64,000 nucleotides of DNA, taken from positions 41,495-105,494 of the IMG/VR virus record IMGVR_UViG_3300035180_001545. One strand, written 5' to 3'. Source of the DNA: a virus. The notes below the pieces were generated by a model, which worked only from the letters and a program-made list of their open reading frames with translations, had not been told where the DNA came from and made no database searches. Shown one piece after another: positions 18,938 through 26,305 of the stretch. Both the position numbers and the translations under genes were made by a program. Numbering within the stretch: the first letter of the stretch is position 1; each line of letters starts with the position of its first letter.

Positions 18938-19901
18938 CCACTACAAGTGGGGGTGGAATGGCCAGTGGCACAATGACCCAATCGTCGACGGTAAGTTCGC
19001 CGTTGAGGTAGCGGGTGTCACTCGTGAGGTCAGGTCGTTTCGCGAAGAGTGCGGTAACACCGTAGAGGACCTTGCTAACCAATTCACCAAGCCTATTCGT
19101 GTGGGCTTGAGCGGCGGCGGGGACTCGCAAGCGGTTTGCCTCTCGCTTCTGGACCGCAAGATTCTGTTTGAGCCGGTCATCATGCACATACGGGGTCCGA
19201 AGGGTGGGATCCGTAACGAGCATGACATCAAGCAAGCATTTGAGTTCTGTCGAAAGTTTGACCTCAAGCCATTGCTGATTGACCTAGACCTGCAAAAGTT
19301 CTATGACGGGCGAGGCCAACAGCTTGCCGCTGAGCACTGCTTGACCAATGCTCGAGTGCTAGCCCAGCTTTACTTGATCGAGCTATTCAAGGACACCCAC
19401 GCCTTCATCATGGCTGGCGGCGACATGGTCCTGTCAAAGGGTTCGAGCTTAGAAGGTGACCCGATTGTTACCTCCTTCGGCCCTACGCCGATTCAACAGC
19501 ACCTGATCAAGTACGGGATCGAGGGCTGCACGAAGTTCTTCATGTACTCGCCTGAATTGATCCTCTCTTACCTTGACCACCCGGCTGTCAAGGGTTTGCG
19601 GTTGGCTCATCAAGCTGTCTACTCGTCATTTGACTCGATCAAGCCTGGCATCGCCCAATCATGGACCTGCTTTAGCTACTTCATCAAGCCATGCATGTAT
19701 GTCGAGCAGTTCCCTGAGCTGGTGCAAGCGATGAAATATACAGGCTTTGAGAACGCTAATGACCTGGTGTCAGAGGGGCAAGCCTTGATGAACATCGTGA
19801 CGCGTCAGTTCAAGCCGCTAGACCAGAAGATCATCGTGACGCTCGAGACCTTCATCGAAGGCCTTAAGAGCGGCGAGGCAAGGCTCTATGCAGCTCCTTA
19901 A
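18918..19901 (+). CDS. PP-loop ATP-pyrophosphatase-like protein 2
   Basis: 327 residues from ATG 18918 (20-base overlap with the previous gene). The PP-loop is SGGGDS at 65-70 in IRVGLSGGGDSQA. The C-terminal KYTGFEN is shared with PP-loop protein 1. Together with the repeated desaturases this suggests that a desaturase/PP-loop gene pair was duplicated within the island. It probably adenylates an acid for amide or thio-transfer chemistry; the substrate is unknown. Confidence 0.75.
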   Translation: MQYSKDNHYKWGWNGQWHNDPIVDGKFAVEVAGVTREVRSFREECGNTVEDLANQFTKPIRVGLSGGGDSQAVCLSLLDRKILFEPVIMHIRGPKGGIRNEHDIKQAFEFCRKFDLKPLLIDLDLQKFYDGRGQQLAAEHCLTNARVLAQLYLIELFKDTHAFIMAGGDMVLSKGSSLEGDPIVTSFGPTPIQQHLIKYGIEGCTKFFMYSPELILSYLDHPAVKGLRLAHQAVYSSFDSIKPGIAQSWTCFSYFIKPCMYVEQFPELVQAMKYTGFENANDLVSEGQALMNIVTRQFKPLDQKIIVTLETFIEGLKSGEARLYAAP

Positions 19902-20310
19902 AGTTGTCAGCGAGGACTCGCTTGCGCATTCGAAGGCCTTCGTCTTCGTGCTCGAGGAGTACCTCGCTCTCGTCAAGGCAGGCCACGCAGACTATGACTT
20001 GCCGTTCACGAACGGTTCTCTGGTAGCCTATGCGCTGTTGGGTGACCAGGTGATCGGCGCGTCGGTCTGGAGCTATGACCCTCCTAAGCGTGCGGCGTGG
20101 GTGCTGTTCTCTGCGGTGGCTGAAGAGCACCGCAAACAAGGCATCTACAAGCAGCTCATCCACTTCGTTGAGCAGCAAGCAATTCGCAAGGGTGCGGCAG
20201 CGCTCTACTCAGGCGTGCATGTCACCAATGACGCCATGATCGCGGCGGCTCAAGCCAGCGGCAGAACCCTAGGCTGGTATCGTACAAAGAAGCCGCTTTC
20301 AGCTAAATAG
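19888..20310 (+). CDS. GNAT family N-acetyltransferase
   Basis: 140 residues. Motif A is visible as the strand AAWVLFSAVAEEHRKQGIYKQL, with RKQGIY at the acetyl-CoA pyrophosphate loop, followed by the IHFVEQQAIRKGAAALYSGVH and NDAMIAAAQASG segments typical of GNATs. It is the last gene of the island, overlapping the PP-loop 2 gene by 14 bases. Its stop overlaps the TAAATA motif that precedes the holin. Confidence 0.75.
   Translation: MQLLKVVSEDSLAHSKAFVFVLEEYLALVKAGHADYDLPFTNGSLVAYALLGDQVIGASVWSYDPPKRAAWVLFSAVAEEHRKQGIYKQLIHFVEQQAIRKGAAALYSGVHVTNDAMIAAAQASGRTLGWYRTKKPLSAK
20304..20309 (+). promoter_or_regulatory. T4-late-type TAAATA motif (holin)
   Basis: GCTAAATAG overlaps the GNAT stop codon and ends five bases before the holin ATG at 20315. 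Late expression fits a lysis gene. Confidence 0.5.
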
Positions 20311-20314
20311 CGGC

Positions 20315-20674
20315 ATGGATATCACACCTTACACCAATCAAATCGCCTTCATTGCCTGTGGCATGTTTGGCGGCTTCGCCCACTATCTGAAGAAGTACCT
20401 ACGCAAGGAGACCGACGTCGGCTTGTTTGACTGGTACGGCAAGGAAAACCTGGCAGCTACCCTTTACACGGTCATCGTCTTCCTCTTCGCGATGATCGGA
20501 GCCCTTGCAGGCGACATCGTCAACGCTGACATGAGCTTCTGGGCAACCCTGTACACAGGCTTTGTTACAGGCTTCGCAATCGATGCTGGCTTCAACTCGG
20601 ACGCTAAGATCTCTGACGAGATCAAGGGTGCTCGTGAAGAGTCCCGCGCTGCCACGAAGAAGGACGGCGAGTAA
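20315..20674 (+). CDS. Holin-like membrane protein
   Basis: 119 residues with three hydrophobic segments (about 8-25, 48-66 and 72-92), a lysine-rich loop between the first two and a charged C-terminal tail (KISDEIKGAREESRAATKKDGE). Size, topology and position just upstream of an Rz/Rz1 pair indicate a holin that permeabilises the inner membrane at lysis. No closer family is recognised. Confidence 0.7.
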   Translation: MDITPYTNQIAFIACGMFGGFAHYLKKYLRKETDVGLFDWYGKENLAATLYTVIVFLFAMIGALAGDIVNADMSFWATLYTGFVTGFAIDAGFNSDAKISDEIKGAREESRAATKKDGE

Positions 20675-20684
20675 GCTCGCATCA

Positions 20685-20712
20685 CCGCCTGTCACTGACA
20701 GGCGGCTCTTAA
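20685..20712 (+). terminator. Terminator-like hairpin
   Basis: A 10-bp stem CCGCCTGTCA/TGACAGGCGG with one loop base, just after the holin stop. It is followed by CTCTTAA, so the U-tract is weak. Confidence 0.55.
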
Positions 20713-20723
20713 CACATACATAT

Positions 20724-21131
20724 ATGCCTTTCCTCCTCTCCCTTCTCGGCAACCGATTTGTGCTCTTCGGACTAATTGCGGCTTTAATTAGCGGTGGCGT
20801 CTGGTTCAAGGTGCACAGCCTTCAAAGCAAGCTCGATGACGAGGTAGCCATCGTTCAGCGCGTGCAGGCTGACAATGCCACGTTGAAGCTAAGTCTTCAG
20901 ACAGCGATGGCGGTCAATGACTCAAACTTGGCTGAGCTGGCAAAGCTGCAGGCTGATCAAGCATTAGCCATCAAAGCCCTTGAAGGCGTCAAGACTGACT
21001 TGTCAGTCGCTAAGGCTGGCCTTGCGGACGCCCGCAAGCGCATCGCTACCAAGCAGGCCTCGCCTGTGCCACCGAACATCGTCGACGCGGTGACGGCGAT
21101 CCAGCAAGCACGTGACCAAGGAGCGAAGTGA
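20724..21131 (+). CDS. Rz: Rz-like inner-membrane spanin
   Basis: 135 residues from ATG 20724, which places a hydrophobic helix (about 10-25) right at the N-terminus. An upstream in-frame extension would run through the terminator. The rest is a heptad-rich alpha-helical periplasmic domain (KLDDEVAIVQRVQADNATLK onward) ending in a Pro/Val segment. This is the i-spanin plan: it links the inner membrane to the outer-membrane lipoprotein encoded by the overlapping next gene, and the pair fuses the membranes at lysis. Confidence 0.8.
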   Translation: MPFLLSLLGNRFVLFGLIAALISGGVWFKVHSLQSKLDDEVAIVQRVQADNATLKLSLQTAMAVNDSNLAELAKLQADQALAIKALEGVKTDLSVAKAGLADARKRIATKQASPVPPNIVDAVTAIQQARDQGAK

Positions 21132-21439
21132 TGAGAGCCCTGACATTAGTCCTCCTGCTCGCGTTGACAGGTTGCTGCACGCCCAAGCCTGAGCAACCTG
21201 TGATGGTGCGCATCGAGCGCGTAGTCACGCCAATTCCGCAAGAGCTGCTGACCGTTCCTGCCCCTGTCCCTGCGCTTACGGCCGATGAGCTACGCAAGGA
21301 TGACCGGGCTGTAGCGCGGTGGATGTTTGACTCAGAGATGCGGGCGGTGCTGCTTGAGTCTCAGTTGCGGCGAATCGCCGAGCTGTATGTCAAGCAGGTG
21401 AAGGAAGCCGAAGAGGCCAACAAGGCTAAGAAGCCTTAA
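21128..21439 (+). CDS. Rz1: Rz1-like outer-membrane spanin lipoprotein
   Basis: 103 residues. The start is GTG 21128 (GTGA overlap) or ATG 21131. A signal peptide ends in the lipobox LALTGC, with lipidated Cys at about position 17. A Pro-rich segment (TPIPQELLTVPAPVPAL) and a helical tail follow. Paired with the Rz-like protein, it would form the spanin complex. Its 3' end meets the convergent gene at 21436. Confidence 0.8.
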   Translation: MMRALTLVLLLALTGCCTPKPEQPVMVRIERVVTPIPQELLTVPAPVPALTADELRKDDRAVARWMFDSEMRAVLLESQLRRIAELYVKQVKEAEEANKAKKP

Positions 21440-21801
21440 CGCTCCATCCAGTTCGTGTTGCGCCGGTTGGCGATCTTGAACTTATCGCAGAAGAGCGTGA
21501 ACAGCTCAGCGATGCACCGCTTCGCTGGCATCGTCAGCTTAAAGTCGGGGTCATACTTCTCAAGGCTGGAGACCTTCAGCAACTTTGGGAAGATGTAGAC
21601 GTTCTCGCCTTCGGCTGTCTTGTGGCCGTCCCGGCTCATCTCACGTGCATCGCCGTTCCAAGCAAGCTTCAGCTGCTTCTCGAGCTTTGGCCACGTGCTG
21701 ACCAGGTCCTTGTAAGCCCTGACGTTCGTCAGGTCTTGCTCGGTAGGGACACCACCCTTCGAGTCGAGAAATTCTAAGAGCGATTCAAGCAGCTGAAACA
21801 T
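21436..21801 (-). CDS. Unknown protein of the lysis region
   Basis: 121 residues from the ATG at 21801, preferred because a TAAATA motif (21810-21815) lies eight bases upstream. The N-terminus is FQLLESLLEFLDSKGG. It is alpha-rich and basic at the C-terminus (NRRNTNWMER), with no membrane segment and no recognised motif. It converges on Rz1 with a 4-base overlap of ends. Confidence 0.6.
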   Translation of the reverse strand: MFQLLESLLEFLDSKGGVPTEQDLTNVRAYKDLVSTWPKLEKQLKLAWNGDAREMSRDGHKTAEGENVYIFPKLLKVSSLEKYDPDFKLTMPAKRCIAELFTLFCDKFKIANRRNTNWMER

Positions 21802-21809
21802 GATGTCAA

Positions 21810-21815
21810 TATTTA
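21810..21815 (-). promoter_or_regulatory. T4-late-type TAAATA motif (minus strand)
   Basis: GCTAAATAT on the minus strand, eight bases before the ATG at 21801. It overlaps the stop of the upstream gene. Confidence 0.4.
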
Positions 21816-22388
21816 GCCGAGATCGGCCCAAGTGACAGCCAAGTCGCCGTAGTTGATAGTCAAAGTGACCTCTGCGATGCCACGCTTGCCGTCACGATCG
21901 GCGATCACTTCAAGCTGTGCTCCCTTGAGAAAGGCGATCAGCGTGGCAGCTGTAGGATGCTCAGCTGCCAGCTCGTCAAACTTCTTACCCTCCCAGCGCG
22001 GCACAGAGAGGCGAAGTACCTCGCCAACTGAGCTTTTCCCACCTGCATAGTCTAGGCCGCTATACAGCGTGTTGCTAACCTTACAGCCGATGAAGGATGC
22101 GGTCTTGATCACTGTGTTATTGCCGTCTAAGTACTCAATGTCGAGCGTGAAGTTAGACAGCTTGGTAAGCTGTTGCACCGCACGACCCGCATGGCCGGTG
22201 ATGTCCTCTTCAATGACCACCGCAATGCCTTTGTAGAGGCCAAACTCAGACGTACGAACTAGCTGAGCGGTCAACGGGTCACCGTACGGCAATGCTTCAC
22301 CTTCGGGGGTCTTGAAGACAGCACGAAACCGATTGACTTGTAGTGGGTGCAGGATGCCTGCGCTTAGCGGGTGCTTGACGGTGGTCAT
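21813..22388 (-). CDS. Virion protein, possibly tail-tube-like
   Basis: 191 residues starting HPLSAGILHPLQVNRFRAVF. An NRFRxxF opening followed by FTLDIEYLDGNNTVI, GCKVSNTLYSGLDY and a terminal VTLTINYGDLAV strand is reminiscent of gp19/gp54-type tail-tube proteins, which are beta-barrels of similar length. The family assignment is weak. GGGATAAAATATATG at the start gives a good Shine-Dalgarno. It lies six bases after the endolysin gene on the same strand. Confidence 0.5.
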   Translation of the reverse strand: MTTVKHPLSAGILHPLQVNRFRAVFKTPEGEALPYGDPLTAQLVRTSEFGLYKGIAVVIEEDITGHAGRAVQQLTKLSNFTLDIEYLDGNNTVIKTASFIGCKVSNTLYSGLDYAGGKSSVGEVLRLSVPRWEGKKFDELAAEHPTAATLIAFLKGAQLEVIADRDGKRGIAEVTLTINYGDLAVTWADLG

Positions 22389-22393
22389 ATATT

Positions 22394-22978
22394 TTATCCC
22401 TTTGATGCTTGAATCTTGACGTACTGTAGAGTTTCATTAATCCGGCGCAGCCAACCGTTCAAATACTTCGCTTGCACAGGGTTGTGCTCTACAATTGACC
22501 GATAGAAAGCGGTACGAGCTTCAGCGATCTTGTTGCAGACGACCAGCTGGTCGAGCGCCTTGACCTTGTTGAGGGTGGCTGGCCCAATGTCACCGTCTGG
22601 CGTAGCGCCGACAGCCTTTTGCAGCATGGTTGCGGCCCGCCCAACGCCGTGGTTGACGCACCCGTCAAAGTGCATTAGGGCTACCAGCTTAGGCATGTCT
22701 TGACAGTCGCCTGGCAGCCAGTAGCGCTTCATGTAGACACGCTTAGCGCCTTCCCAGTCTAGCGCTGCGATGTTGAGGTCTGGGTTGGCCGCCTTAGCAA
22801 CGCCGAACTTGGTCTCACCGCCGTGGTCATCCGGGTCATTCGTATAGCCTACGGCCTTACGTTGGGCTTGGGTCTTGATCAGGCCTTCTCGCACACCCGG
22901 CGTCTCGAGGTTCCAGAAGCCGCCTACCTCATAGAGCATGGCGCGGCTGAGTGCTTGTTCAAAGAGGTCAATTGTCAT
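22394..22978 (-). CDS. GH108-type endolysin (N-acetylmuramidase)
   Basis: 194 residues from ATG 22978; the frame extends upstream, but the domain begins here. The N-terminal helix carries the catalytic-type Glu in MLYEVGGFW (E17). NDPDDHGGETKFGV and ALDWEGAKRVYMKRYW are diagnostic of glycosyl hydrolase 108 lysozymes, and the C-terminal VGATPDGDIGPATLNKV is the PG_binding_3 repeat. The enzyme cleaves the glycan strand of peptidoglycan. An insertion of about 20 residues separates the Glu from the NDPDD segment. There is no signal peptide, so release depends on the holin encoded on the opposite strand. Confidence 0.85.
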   Translation of the reverse strand: MTIDLFEQALSRAMLYEVGGFWNLETPGVREGLIKTQAQRKAVGYTNDPDDHGGETKFGVAKAANPDLNIAALDWEGAKRVYMKRYWLPGDCQDMPKLVALMHFDGCVNHGVGRAATMLQKAVGATPDGDIGPATLNKVKALDQLVVCNKIAEARTAFYRSIVEHNPVQAKYLNGWLRRINETLQYVKIQASKG

Positions 22979-23052
22979 GTTTGATGTTTCCGTTTTTGAT
23001 TTGTCGCTCGATGAATTCCAAGATGTTATCAGCACCGAAATCCCCAGGCTCA

Positions 23053-23435
23053 TTACCCCCAGGCGTCCCAACTACCTTCTTCGAGAATTGCTACATAAAA
23101 TGCATCAGCATATGACTTATACTGAACATTGGCCTCGCAGATAGTGATGGCAGGGTGGACATTTTCAAAGGTCACATCGATGGCTGGAAGGTCATGCTGT
23201 TCCATGACCTCTTCAAAACGTTTCCGAATGACCTCCTCCCACTCGTCTTGGGAGATGCGCGTGTTGTAAGGGTTGTAGAAGATCTTGTCTAGTTGGTAGC
23301 AAGGACCGTCATTGGCCTTTGTGACCTTCAGGCCACCGTCGCTCTGGAGCTTGAAGTCCCAGTCGTCAGGGAACGTGTCGATGAAGTCTTGCTGCATCTT
23401 GAGCAGTCGCTTCTTGTCAGGCGATCGAGCTTCAT
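23053..23435 (-). pseudogene. LKxQQ-family paralogue, frameshifted after its leader
   Basis: The body (23397-23053) begins MQQDFIDTFPDDWDFKL, almost identical to the neighbouring paralogue (QQDFIDTFPDGWSFKI), but has lost its start. Upstream, an ATG at 23435 encodes MKLDR in another frame. Adding one base after the CGATCG would restore MKLDR-xPDKKRLLKMQQDF, the family pattern. The leader ATG overlaps the upstream stop (ATGA). Either this is a one-base deletion or a leader/body frameshift that is somehow used. Confidence 0.7.
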
Positions 23436-23866
23436 GATGCGGTCAGCTCATTAATGCGAGCCCAGATATCATCGGCTACGAATGAGTTACCGTATTGGTT
23501 CCAGGCATAGTCGCCGCCGTAGTCTCGCACGTAGTACTCGAATGCGGCAGTATAAGAGGGGAACTCAAGCTGCGCGTCCTCAAGATATCCGCGCACCACC
23601 TTGCCGCCGGTAACCTTGACGTCAATCTTCCGTTTCTTGTAGTCGGCCTCAATTTCAGCTCGAGCTCGAGGTGCTGACTTGACGCTTTGATCAGGCAGCC
23701 CGATCTCATCCTCTGTGGCATACATCGGAGTGGTATCATCCTCTACCGATGCTTCAAGCTTACCATCATTTGTGATCTTGAAGCTCCAGCCATCCGGAAA
23801 CGTGTCGATGAAGTCCTGTTGAGCCTTTAGCAAGTCAGCCTTGGATAAGATTTCAGCCAGCTTCAT
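23432..23866 (-). CDS. LKxQQ-family paralogue (intact)
   Basis: 144 residues from ATG 23866; the longer frame upstream is ignored because ATGA overlaps the preceding gene and MKLAEILS is the family start. It contains DLLKAQQDFIDTFPDGWSFKI followed by a GKLEASVEDD strand and a C-terminal DDIWARINELTAS helix. The function is unknown. It is the best-preserved reference for the frameshifted copy next to it. Confidence 0.7.
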   Translation of the reverse strand: MKLAEILSKADLLKAQQDFIDTFPDGWSFKITNDGKLEASVEDDTTPMYATEDEIGLPDQSVKSAPRARAEIEADYKKRKIDVKVTGGKVVRGYLEDAQLEFPSYTAAFEYYVRDYGGDYAWNQYGNSFVADDIWARINELTAS

Positions 23867-24060
23867 CCGAACCTCACGATAAGCTTGCTTAGCTTGACGC
23901 TCCAACGCACGAAGATGAGCTTCTTACCCAGGGAGAACCTGAAGCCGCGGGAAGTACCCCACTCGGCTGTTGGGTAGAAGTTGAAGCCCCGCTTAAGGAT
24001 ATACCGCCTTCGGGTGTTACGTTGAAGCCTAGCATAGGTCAGACCACGTCGTTGAACCAA
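23863..24060 (-). CDS. Small basic protein
   Basis: 65 codons, probably from TTG 24060, overlapping the end of the 2OG gene; its stop overlaps the ATG of the next gene (ATGA). It is very basic and aromatic (RRRYILKRGFNFYPTAEWGTSRGFRFSLGKK). No family is recognised. The coupling on both sides argues that it is expressed. Confidence 0.45.
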   Translation of the reverse strand: MVQRRGLTYARLQRNTRRRYILKRGFNFYPTAEWGTSRGFRFSLGKKLIFVRWSVKLSKLIVRFG

Positions 24061-24668
24061 CTTCTGAAGTCGCCTGGGAAGTTAGCCGGGTTGTAAAGCC
24101 AAAGGCCTTGCGAGTGCACGTAGAACTTTGCGAGCTGCAGCTCGCCGACGAGCACTGAGGTCGTGGCTTGGATGAACCGCTCGCAAGAGGGGAAGATGAC
24201 AAGCGTGCCAGCCTGAGGCTGGAAGCTAAAGTTATAGACGGGGAACTCAAGCTTCCCGCCGTAGACGTGCTGCTTGAGGTTGAAGGGAGGGGTGTCCTGG
24301 TAGTCTTTCAACCAGATGATGCAGGAGAGGTCACGGCCTGAAACTCGTGCCCACTTCTTCCGCTTGTAAACCGCGTTGTCACAGTGCGGGGCTTCTGCCA
24401 GCTTCGCATTTGAGGTCGGAAACTGCTGGAACTGAATGGTCTCGGTGGCCTTGTGCTTGATGTCGTAGTGCTCTTCGATGAGCGGAATCAGCGGCTTGAA
24501 CTTGTTGTAGATCAGGTCCTCCGACGCCTTATGGGCACGAGCCATAGGTAGAGGCCGCCCTTCTGAGTCCTTGTCTGGCTCGACGACTCGTGTTTGGTCG
24601 GCGATACGTGCTACTTCTTCAGGTGTGAGGAAGCCTTGCTGGATGATGAAAGGCGAACGATATGTCAT
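24039..24668 (-). CDS. 2OG-Fe(II) oxygenase-like protein with altered active site
   Basis: 209 residues. The fold order is that of prolyl-hydroxylase-like enzymes: HxD motif EAPHCDN (H95, D97), then GGKLEFPVYN and GTLVIFPS. The distal His segment, usually HxTxPVxxGxRY, reads FIQATTSVLVGELQL, so the third iron ligand is Gln167 and the 2OG-binding Arg is not evident. It may be inactive, use another ligand, or bind a substrate only. TAAATA lies seven bases before the ATG. Confidence 0.7.
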   Translation of the reverse strand: MTYRSPFIIQQGFLTPEEVARIADQTRVVEPDKDSEGRPLPMARAHKASEDLIYNKFKPLIPLIEEHYDIKHKATETIQFQQFPTSNAKLAEAPHCDNAVYKRKKWARVSGRDLSCIIWLKDYQDTPPFNLKQHVYGGKLEFPVYNFSFQPQAGTLVIFPSCERFIQATTSVLVGELQLAKFYVHSQGLWLYNPANFPGDFRSWFNDVV

Positions 24669-24675
24669 ATGAGGC

Positions 24676-24681
24676 TATTTA
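24676..24681 (-). promoter_or_regulatory. T4-late-type TAAATA motif (minus strand)
   Basis: CCTAAATAG on the minus strand, seven bases before the ATG at 24668. Confidence 0.4.
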
Positions 24682-24756
24682 GGATTGCGGAGGAATCTGT
24701 GCAAAACTGAGTTGTCGCTACATGTCCTTTGCATGTCCCAACGCAGCATCACATGT

Positions 24757-25023
24757 GTGAATAGCGATCTCCTTACTATGATCCTTTGTATAGAAGATGC
24801 CTTCTTCACGGACATCAGGTGATGTCAAGCTCAAGACTGTCAACAATAAGCCTCTGTGGGCGCTGATCTTTGTGCACTATGGGCACATGTACCAAGTAAA
24901 GGTGCACCCATGGCTCACGTCGACGACGTTGACAAGGATTACGCGGTCGAGTACACCTCAACTACGCCAGAGGACGTGCTTCGATACATCAATGAAGCAA
25001 ACATTCCTGGTCCGCATAAATAG
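24757..25023 (+). pseudogene. Remnant of an LKxQQ-family paralogue
   Basis: This region has no convincing single ORF but holds family-like pieces in order across frames: LLTMILCIEDAFFTDI (helix position), DVKLKTVNNKPLWALIFVHY from 24827 (the DVKLK strand as in the 55.5 kb copy), and from ATG 24910 a 37-codon frame ending TTPEDVLRYINEANI, the family's C-terminal helix. At least two indels are needed to join them. The stop lies in the TAAATA motif before the next gene. Confidence 0.45.
25017..25022 (+). promoter_or_regulatory. T4-late-type TAAATA motif
   Basis: CATAAATAG, five bases before the GTG at 25028. Confidence 0.4.
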
Positions 25024-25027
25024 CTGA

Positions 25028-25627
25028 GTGAGCGGCTTAGCAACTTTTATCATCACCGAAGGCTTGAAGGCGCGCAGTGTGCTTGCCCTTCATCGCTTCG
25101 ATAACGTCAAGCATCACGTGACCAAGGACTTGCAGCGGGAGCTGCTAAGGGCCTGGAAGCAAGCCACCCGGTCGCTCAAGCTCTCTGTAGACAAGGCGCA
25201 AGCTGAGGATGCTGTCTTCAAGAACCCTAAAGCGTTGACTGACATTGCTGTCAGCGATGTTTCTACCAAGCTCTATACTACGGCTGAAACAGGCCGAGTC
25301 AAGCAGGTAAGCCCAACAGTTAAGCTACCGCTGTTGCTGAGCGACGCTGACCGTGCAGTGGCGCGCGAAAAGCTGTTTGACGCTGCAGCTGACACGTTCA
25401 AGACCGTCATCGACACGTGGTCCGAGGTGTTCATCCATGAGAAGTCGGGCCAGGCTCGAACCGACTTCTGCGTCAAGCGTGACGCACGCTCTGTGAGGCT
25501 TTGCCTCACCGCCCTTGAGAAGGGCGTAGAGCACGAGACATTGCTCTACCATATTACAATCGAGCACGGAAAGATCGGATCAAAGGTGCGAGACCATGAT
25601 ACAATCTTCCTCTCGGTTGACAGGTAA
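25028..25627 (+). CDS. Unknown 199-residue protein
   Basis: Starts at GTG 25028 directly after a TAAATA motif. The N-terminal half is alpha-helical and Lys/Arg-rich; the C-terminal half is beta (CVKRDARSVRLCLTALE, LLYHITIEHGKIGSKV). No motif is recognised. It lies 21 bases before the ClpP-like gene and may be co-expressed with it. Confidence 0.65.
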   Translation: MSGLATFIITEGLKARSVLALHRFDNVKHHVTKDLQRELLRAWKQATRSLKLSVDKAQAEDAVFKNPKALTDIAVSDVSTKLYTTAETGRVKQVSPTVKLPLLLSDADRAVAREKLFDAAADTFKTVIDTWSEVFIHEKSGQARTDFCVKRDARSVRLCLTALEKGVEHETLLYHITIEHGKIGSKVRDHDTIFLSVDR

Positions 25628-25648
25628 CCCATCAATCAACGAGCTTAA

Positions 25649-26305
25649 ATGAAAATCTCCCAACGTCGAATGAAGAAAGCAGCGGCCGAGGAGCTCGCTA
25701 CTTCGGACCTGGCTTCGATGGCATGCGTGTCGCCGATTGACATGTTCTCGCTGGCATCTTACGCCACATACATGTACTTCGATGACGTGACTCAAGATTC
25801 ATCGCGAGACCTGGTCGAGTTCTTGATCAAGTCCAACTTCGTCTTTAGCACGGACACGACCTTGTCTCTGCTGATCAACTCATACGGCGGCGACGTGCAT
25901 GCGGGCTTTGCGGCTATCGATGCCATGGAAGTAAGCCGTTTGGAGATTCAGACCGTCGGCATCGGTGCAATCTGCTCGATGGCCGCCTTGATGTTTGTCT
26001 CAGGCACGCCAGGTAAGCGGATCATGTCACGGAACGCGTTCATCATGACGCACCACTTCAGTGAAGGCGTCGAGGGCACGTACCATGACTTCATCGCGAT
26101 GCGCAAGACTCAAGACATCATGCACAAGCGGTTCGTTGACCACTTCGTCAAGCGGACCAAGATGACAGAGCAGCAAGTTAAGGACATTCTACTGTCGCCC
26201 ACAGACCGCTGGATCACCGCACAAGAGGCGTTGGAGCTAGGGTTATGTGATATCATTCGGGATCCCTGGGAAACGCCACCAGATGCCCCTTCCGTCCTCG
26301 CATGA
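25649..26305 (+). CDS. ClpP-like serine protease
   Basis: 218 residues. The ClpP core is clear: SLLINSYGGDVHAGFAAIDAM, nucleophile Ser110 in GAICSMAALMFVSG, and His135/136 in MTHHFSEG, with Asp186 in the SPTDRWITAQEALELGLCD segment. The N-terminal extension of about 50 residues is unlike host ClpP. No ATPase partner is encoded nearby; the host ClpX/A could serve, or it may act in capsid maturation as ClpP-like phage proteases do. The 3' end overlaps the next gene. Confidence 0.85.
   Translation: MKISQRRMKKAAAEELATSDLASMACVSPIDMFSLASYATYMYFDDVTQDSSRDLVEFLIKSNFVFSTDTTLSLLINSYGGDVHAGFAAIDAMEVSRLEIQTVGIGAICSMAALMFVSGTPGKRIMSRNAFIMTHHFSEGVEGTYHDFIAMRKTQDIMHKRFVDHFVKRTKMTEQQVKDILLSPTDRWITAQEALELGLCDIIRDPWETPPDAPSVLA

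Noticed and set aside
13458-20310. A RiPP precursor peptide in the tailoring island
   Set aside because: The genes overlap with no free space, and I found no short Cys/Ser/Thr-rich frame with a ribosome site; if a precursor exists it is elsewhere.
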